In this document: in pieces, positions 14,528 through 18,225 of the stretch
Layout: the number at the start of each line of letters is the position of its first letter
Position numbering within the stretch: the stretch's first letter is position 1
Assembly (NCBI GenBank): GCA_045543675.1
Contig: JAZPXM010000115.1
Coordinates: forward strand, 1-18,225
Reading direction: 5' to 3'
From: URNF01 sp045543675
GTDB taxonomy: Bacteria > Bacillota > Clostridia > Oscillospirales > Acutalibacteraceae
DNA length: 18,225 nucleotides
Notes under the pieces: generated by a model
Databases searched by the model: none
What the model saw: only the letters and a program-made list of their open reading frames with translations
What the model was told of the DNA's origin: nothing
Made by a program: the position numbers and the translations under genes

Positions 14528-14614
14528 GTTTTCGCGACCGAGCGTAAGCGAGCGTCGACCGAGTAGCGCGAAGCGCTACTCGCCCTGACAAGGGGAGCCA
14601 AGAGTTTTCGCGAC
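14507..14614. repeat. 32-bp direct repeat pair at the right end of the MITE-like element
   Basis: A 32-bp sequence beginning CCCTGACAAGGGGAGCC occurs identically at 14507-14538 and 14583-14614. Between the copies are GAGCGTAAGCGAGCG-type repeats and a perfect hairpin GAGTAGCGC-GAA-GCGCTACTC (14561-14581). The right end of the element has been duplicated, or two elements sit in tandem. The remaining stretch to 14732 shows no gene or feature I can name. Confidence 0.8.
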
Positions 14615-14732
14615 TTTTCTGCAAATCCCTAACCGCAACTCCCGTACGGGTGTCTTTTGTTACTCTACTCGTCTTTTGGGGCACTCTACTGCGGGGAGAG
14701 TGGCGGTAGAATAGTGAAACGGCAAGTGTAGG

Positions 14733-14761
14733 TTGTCTTTTTCGGCGTGTGGGTGTATAGT
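14733..14761 (+). promoter_or_regulatory. Promoter of the hemolysin III family gene
   Basis: TTGTCT at 14733-14738, 17-bp spacer, TATAGT at 14756-14761. It is followed by GAAAGG (14769-14774) ten bases before ATG 14785, giving a very short leader. Confidence 0.6.
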
Positions 14762-14784
14762 GGTCGGCGAAAGGTCGTGTTTAG

Positions 14785-15456
14785 ATGCAACGTACAAAAT
14801 TGAAAGACAGACAACTGCCCGATTATACGCGCGGTGAAGAAATTTTTAATATGGTATCCCATATTGTCGGTGGCGGCTTTGGGGTAATAGCGCTTGTCAC
14901 CTGCGTGATCGTCGCCGCCTTACACCACAATGTGTGGGGCGTGGTAGGCAGCGCCATTTACGGCGCGGCGCTGGTTTTGTTATACACGATGTCCAGCGTG
15001 TACCATGGATTGCATCCGAATCTCGGGAAAAAGGTGATGCAGGTATTGGATCATTGCACCATTTATTTCCTGATAGCGGGCACCTATACGCCGATACTGT
15101 TTTGTTCTATCCGTGCGGTGTCTCCTGCACTGGCTTGGGTGGTGTTCGGTATTGAATGGGGGTGCGCGGCACTCGGCATCGTATTCACCGCAATAGATCT
15201 GAAAAAGTATAACGTGCTGTCAATGATTTGTTATATCGGTATGGGTTGGTGTATCATTGTCGCAAGCAAGACGGCAATTACCGCTATGTCGCCGACGGGA
15301 TTTTGGTGGCTGTTGGCAGGCGGTATCGCCTATACCGTCGGCGCGGTATTATACGGCGTCGGGGTAAAAGTGCGGTATATGCATTCGGTGTTTCATTTGT
15401 TTGTCTTATTGGGCAGTATCTTACAGTATGTGTGTATTATCGGGTTTGTGATCTGA
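14785..15456 (+). CDS. trhA: Hemolysin III family membrane protein (TrhA/YqfA, PAQR superfamily)
   Basis: 223 residues with about seven hydrophobic membrane segments. Conserved PAQR/HlyIII positions are present: Glu19 and Asn22 with SHIVGG (25-30), Ser-x-x-His74 in MSSVYHG, Asp89-His90 in LDHCTIYFLIAGTYTP, and the C-terminal His200-x3-His204 in MHSVFHLF. His74, Asp89, His200 and His204 match the zinc-site pattern of the superfamily. Bacterial members have been linked to membrane fluidity control; the hemolysin name is historical. Normal length, single gene with its own promoter, no functional tie to neighbouring sugar genes. Confidence 0.93.
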   Translation: MQRTKLKDRQLPDYTRGEEIFNMVSHIVGGGFGVIALVTCVIVAALHHNVWGVVGSAIYGAALVLLYTMSSVYHGLHPNLGKKVMQVLDHCTIYFLIAGTYTPILFCSIRAVSPALAWVVFGIEWGCAALGIVFTAIDLKKYNVLSMICYIGMGWCIIVASKTAITAMSPTGFWWLLAGGIAYTVGAVLYGVGVKVRYMHSVFHLFVLLGSILQYVCIIGFVI

Positions 15457-15546
15457 TTTACAGTACGGATTTGTTTGCGGCGATTCTCAGAAAGCGAACG
15501 ACATCAGGTTTGATCGAGAAAAAATTAAAAATCGTAGGATATGTTT

Positions 15547-15660
15547 ATGGATATCGCGAATTTGTATATTTCTAAGGAGAGGGGAAAATGGTATAGTATT
15601 TATAACAATGATGGACTGCTTGGATCTGTTTTGTATCCGCAATTCCCCGATTTGTTATAA
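15547..15660 (+). CDS. Possible 37-residue small protein, unrecognised
   Basis: ATG at 15547 with AGGA seven bases upstream; 37 codons to TAA at 15658. The product starts MDIANLYISKERGKWYS and ends PQFPDLL, hydrophilic with several aromatic residues, no membrane segment. I do not recognise it. It fills most of the 242-bp gap between the hemolysin III gene and GH31. It may be a real small gene, a decayed remnant, or chance: an extended -10 box (TGGTATAGT, 15589-15597) lies inside it, which argues for a promoter rather than a gene. Nothing else identifiable was seen between 15457 and 15546. Confidence 0.3.
   Translation: MDIANLYISKERGKWYSIYNNDGLLGSVLYPQFPDLL
15589..15597 (+). promoter_or_regulatory. 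Candidate extended -10 promoter for the GH31 gene
   Basis: TGGTATAGT resembles the GH2 promoter box (TGGTATAAT). The -35 region (TTTCTA at 17 bp) is weak. It lies 102 bases before the GH31 start, leaving an untranslated leader of roughly 95 bases. Confidence 0.35.
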
Positions 15661-15698
15661 GCACTTAAAGAAAAGACAGCTTGACAGGAGGTTTATCA

Positions 15699-18167
15699 AT
15701 GGATAACAATCGATTTCAATGGCCTGTAAGACCTTTGGCACTTCCCGAGAATTGCGTTGCGGGAAAATGCTACCGTTTCACAGTGCTGACGGACCGCTTG
15801 ATTCGAATGGAGTACGATCCGTCGGGAACGTTTGAAGATCGTGCATCTCAAACGGTGTTCTACCGTGATTTACCGGTTTGCAATTTTGAAGTATTCCTCG
15901 AAAACGGCATTCTGCGCATCAATACGGGTGCGTTGTTGCTGGAATATACAGAAGATATGCCGTTTACCGCGGACACTTTGTCGGTGCGGTTGCTTGCCGA
16001 ACCGGCGTCTGCGTGGCGCTTTGGTGAGCCGTATGAAGATTTGGGCGGCACGTGTAAAACGTTAGACGAAGTGAACGGTTCTTGCCCGGTGGGAAAAGGC
16101 TTGTGTTCTCGCTGGGGTTTTTCCGTACTGGACGATTCTCAATCTTTGCTGTTGGATGAAACCGGTTGGGTGGCTGTCCGACTGGAAGATACGCAGGACG
16201 TATATTTCTTTGGCTACGGCTATGATTATCGTGGTTGCATACGGGATTTCTACCGCATTACGGGAGCGCCTTCGATGTTGCCCGCGTATGCCTTGGGTAA
16301 CTGGTGGAGTCGCTACCATGCGTATACCCAAGAGGAATATTTGAGTTTGATGGACCGTTTTGCCAAGGAGAACGTACCGTTCTCTGTCGGCGTGGTAGAT
16401 ATGGATTGGCATATCGTTAAGATCCCCGACGAGCAGAAAGATCCGGAATTTCCGGACGGCTGGACAGGTTACACCTGGAACGAGGAACTGTTTCCCGATT
16501 ACCGTGCGTTCCTGAAAGAATTGCACGAAAAGGACCTGAAAACGGCGCTGAATCTGCATCCTGCGGCGGGTATCTGTAAGCATGAAGTGATGTACGAGGA
16601 AATGGCGAAAGCCAACGGTATTGACCCTGCAACGGGCAAACGTGTGCCTTTGGACCTGCTGTCTAAAGAGCATATGGCAACCTATTTCGACATTGTGCAT
16701 CATCCTTACGAGAAAGACGGCGTGGATTTCTGGTGGATGGACTGGCAACAGGGAACTAACTATTGGTGGATCCATGAGCCGAACGCTCCGGGCGAATACA
16801 AAGACCCTGCCGAACGTATGGACCCCTTGTGGATGCTGAACCATCTGCACATTTTAGATATTGCCAGAAGCGGTAAACGCCCGATGTTCTTCTCTCCTTA
16901 TGCCGGCCCCGGCAGCCATCGCTATCCTGTCGGTTTTTCCGGTGACACTACCGTTACGTGGGAATCTTTGCAGTTCCAACCCTATTTCACCGCAACGGCT
17001 TCTAATGTCGGCTACGGCTGGTGGAGTCACGATATCGGCGGTCATATGGCGGGTTACAAGGATGTAGAATTGCTGCAACGTTGGGTGCAACTTGGTGTAT
17101 TTTCTCCTATTAACCGTTTACATAGCACCTGCTCCCGTTGGATGCAAAAGGAACCCTGGTCAAATGATTTTGCAACGGCAGAGTGCGTCAAAAGCTGGTT
17201 GAGATTGCGTCATCAACTGTTCCCCTATATTTATACAATGAACTATCATTGCCACACGGATTTGTCTCCGTTGGTACAGCCGATGTATTATAGCCATCCC
17301 AAATGTGGCGCCGCTTACAATGTGCCTAATCAGTTCTGGTTCGGTACCGAACTGATGGTAGCGCCTATTACTACGCCCAATGATGAGATCGCTCATTTGG
17401 GACAGGTAGATGCCTGGTTGCCTGACGGTGAATGGTTTGATTTCTTTAACGGTATGCACTACAGCGGTTTGGGCGGCAGAATGATTACCGTTTGCCGTCC
17501 GATGACCTCTATGCCTGTATTCGCGAAAGCCGGCGCTATTATTCCGATGGCGAATTACGCTGATAATCGTCTGTGCAACAGCGATACTGTGGAGTTGATG
17601 GTGTTCCCCGGTGCGGACAATACGTTTACGCTTTACGAAGATGGCGGCGACGGTCACGATTTTGAAAACGGCGCTTTCTGCCAGACGAAAATGCAGTTGT
17701 CTTGGGGTGAAAACGCACAGTTTGTTATTGAACCTGCTTGCGGTCGGGCAGACCTGATTCCCGCAAAGCGTAATTGGAATATCCATCTGCGCGGTTTCCA
17801 TAAATCTGTATCCGTAAAGGTAACGGTGGACGGTGCGCCCGCGGAGGTGACCTGCCGCTTTGATGCGGACACCAACAGCACGGTTGTCAGCCTGCAAGCA
17901 TCTGTCGCAAGCCGTATTTGCTTAGAGATCAGCGGCGAGACGCTGATTCATGATAATAGCGATTGGCTGGAACGCTGTGCAAGCATTATCAATGCCGCTG
18001 AAATTGCTTATCCCGTTAAAGATCGGTTCTGGGACGTGCTGAACAGACCTTTTGAAAGCTTGCATAAACGACTGATTCATTTTACCTACATTTGTATGGA
18101 CCGTGAAAACAGACGGTTGTTGCCGGCGCTTAAGGAAATGTTGACGCTGACACAAGAGGAGTATTAA
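15699..18167 (+). CDS. GH31 family alpha-glycosidase
   Basis: 822 residues from ATG at 15699 (MDNNRFQWPVRP), with AGGAGG seven bases upstream; an in-frame TTG at 15681 would place the start before that site. Domain order is that of GH31: N-terminal beta-sandwich (1-200), catalytic barrel from YALGNWWSRY (about 200) to 520, then beta-sandwich domains (FNGMHYSGLGGR, LYEDGGDGHDFENG). The nucleophile is Asp348 in DFWWMDWQQG and the acid/base Asp416 in GFSGDTTVTW. No signal peptide, so cytoplasmic. GH31 covers alpha-glucosidases, alpha-xylosidases, alpha-galactosidases and alpha-N-acetylgalactosaminidases; the sequence alone does not settle which. The WWMDWQQG form is unlike the WxDMNEP of typical alpha-glucosidases. 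A C-terminal helical tail of about 70 residues (from NDSDWLER-like segment, near 750) goes beyond the standard fold. Proximity to the GH123 operon makes an aminosugar substrate worth testing. Confidence 0.93.
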   Translation: MDNNRFQWPVRPLALPENCVAGKCYRFTVLTDRLIRMEYDPSGTFEDRASQTVFYRDLPVCNFEVFLENGILRINTGALLLEYTEDMPFTADTLSVRLLAEPASAWRFGEPYEDLGGTCKTLDEVNGSCPVGKGLCSRWGFSVLDDSQSLLLDETGWVAVRLEDTQDVYFFGYGYDYRGCIRDFYRITGAPSMLPAYALGNWWSRYHAYTQEEYLSLMDRFAKENVPFSVGVVDMDWHIVKIPDEQKDPEFPDGWTGYTWNEELFPDYRAFLKELHEKDLKTALNLHPAAGICKHEVMYEEMAKANGIDPATGKRVPLDLLSKEHMATYFDIVHHPYEKDGVDFWWMDWQQGTNYWWIHEPNAPGEYKDPAERMDPLWMLNHLHILDIARSGKRPMFFSPYAGPGSHRYPVGFSGDTTVTWESLQFQPYFTATASNVGYGWWSHDIGGHMAGYKDVELLQRWVQLGVFSPINRLHSTCSRWMQKEPWSNDFATAECVKSWLRLRHQLFPYIYTMNYHCHTDLSPLVQPMYYSHPKCGAAYNVPNQFWFGTELMVAPITTPNDEIAHLGQVDAWLPDGEWFDFFNGMHYSGLGGRMITVCRPMTSMPVFAKAGAIIPMANYADNRLCNSDTVELMVFPGADNTFTLYEDGGDGHDFENGAFCQTKMQLSWGENAQFVIEPACGRADLIPAKRNWNIHLRGFHKSVSVKVTVDGAPAEVTCRFDADTNSTVVSLQASVASRICLEISGETLIHDNSDWLERCASIINAAEIAYPVKDRFWDVLNRPFESLHKRLIHFTYICMDRENRRLLPALKEMLTLTQEEY

Positions 18168-18197
18168 TTACTTTTTTATCTGACAGATTGCTGAAAG

Positions 18198-18225
18198 CGC
18201 CGATATTTCTATGGAAATATCGGCG
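18198..18225 (+). terminator. Hairpin after GH31, probable terminator cut by the window edge
   Basis: A perfect 12-bp stem CGCCGATATTTC/GAAATATCGGCG with a TATG loop, 30 bases after the GH31 stop. The following T run, if any, is outside the window. Confidence 0.65.

Noticed and set aside
14507..14614. CRISPR array from the 32-bp direct repeats
   Set aside because: Only two copies with a spacer of structured repeat DNA, within a palindromic element, and no cas genes.
14262..14684. 140-residue minus-strand frame through the repeat region
   Set aside because: It runs through terminators and the MITE-like element, has no ribosome binding site, and its peptide is just the translated repeat.
16062..16850. 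262-residue minus-strand frame opposite GH31
   Set aside because: Antisense shadow of the GH31 catalytic barrel.
17160..17897. 245-residue minus-strand frame opposite GH31
   Set aside because: Antisense shadow; no family resemblance and the opposite strand is clearly coding.

Overview
The window looks like a chromosomal carbohydrate-utilisation region of a low- to mid-GC Bacillota bacterium, most likely a gut Clostridia member. This rests on strong AGGAGG-type ribosome binding sites, sigma-A style promoters, many AraC/YesN-type regulators, an SDR-type mannonate oxidoreductase next to UxuA, and a GPH symporter next to a clostridial-style GH2 enzyme. Finer placement is not possible from the sequence alone. 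No tRNA, rRNA, CRISPR array, transposase or phage gene was seen.

Region 1 (1-9722) reads as a glucuronide/hexuronate locus. A GH2 beta-glycosidase (cut by the left edge) and a GPH-family sugar:cation symporter lie on the minus strand, each with its own promoter, and a strong terminator separates them. The symporter is divergent from an AraC/YesN-type regulator. That regulator converges tail to tail, 2 bp apart, on a second AraC regulator. The second regulator is divergent from a four-gene plus-strand operon: mannonate dehydratase (uxuA), SDR-type mannonate oxidoreductase, KDPG aldolase and KDG kinase. Together these convert fructuronate via mannonate and KDG to KDPG, then to pyruvate and glyceraldehyde 3-phosphate. 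Uronate isomerase (UxaC) is not in the window. A 13-bp sequence is shared by the two divergent control regions, suggesting common control.

Region 2 (9764-13287) is an amino-sugar module. It has an AraC regulator on the minus strand, divergent from a cytoplasmic GH123/DUF4091 protein (predicted N-acetylhexosaminidase-like) and a NagB-family aminosugar-6-phosphate deaminase/isomerase. The shared promoter region carries three helically phased TTGTSC repeats.

Region 3 (13303-14784) holds a monocistronic cysteine synthase, then about 500 bp without a gene. That stretch contains hairpins and a MITE-like palindromic repeat with a 32-bp direct duplication.

Region 4 (14785-18225) has a hemolysin III/PAQR-type membrane protein, a short intergenic stretch with a possible 37-codon ORF, and a large GH31 alpha-glycosidase followed by a hairpin at the right edge.

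The mix of a GH2 enzyme, a complete lower uronate pathway and amino-sugar enzymes makes uronic-acid/hexosamine host glycans (glycosaminoglycan fragments, or mucin plus glucuronides) a reasonable but unproven substrate idea. I found no clearly new type of system. The most distinctive signals are the regulatory repeats, the GH123-NagB-like pair and the MITE-like element.
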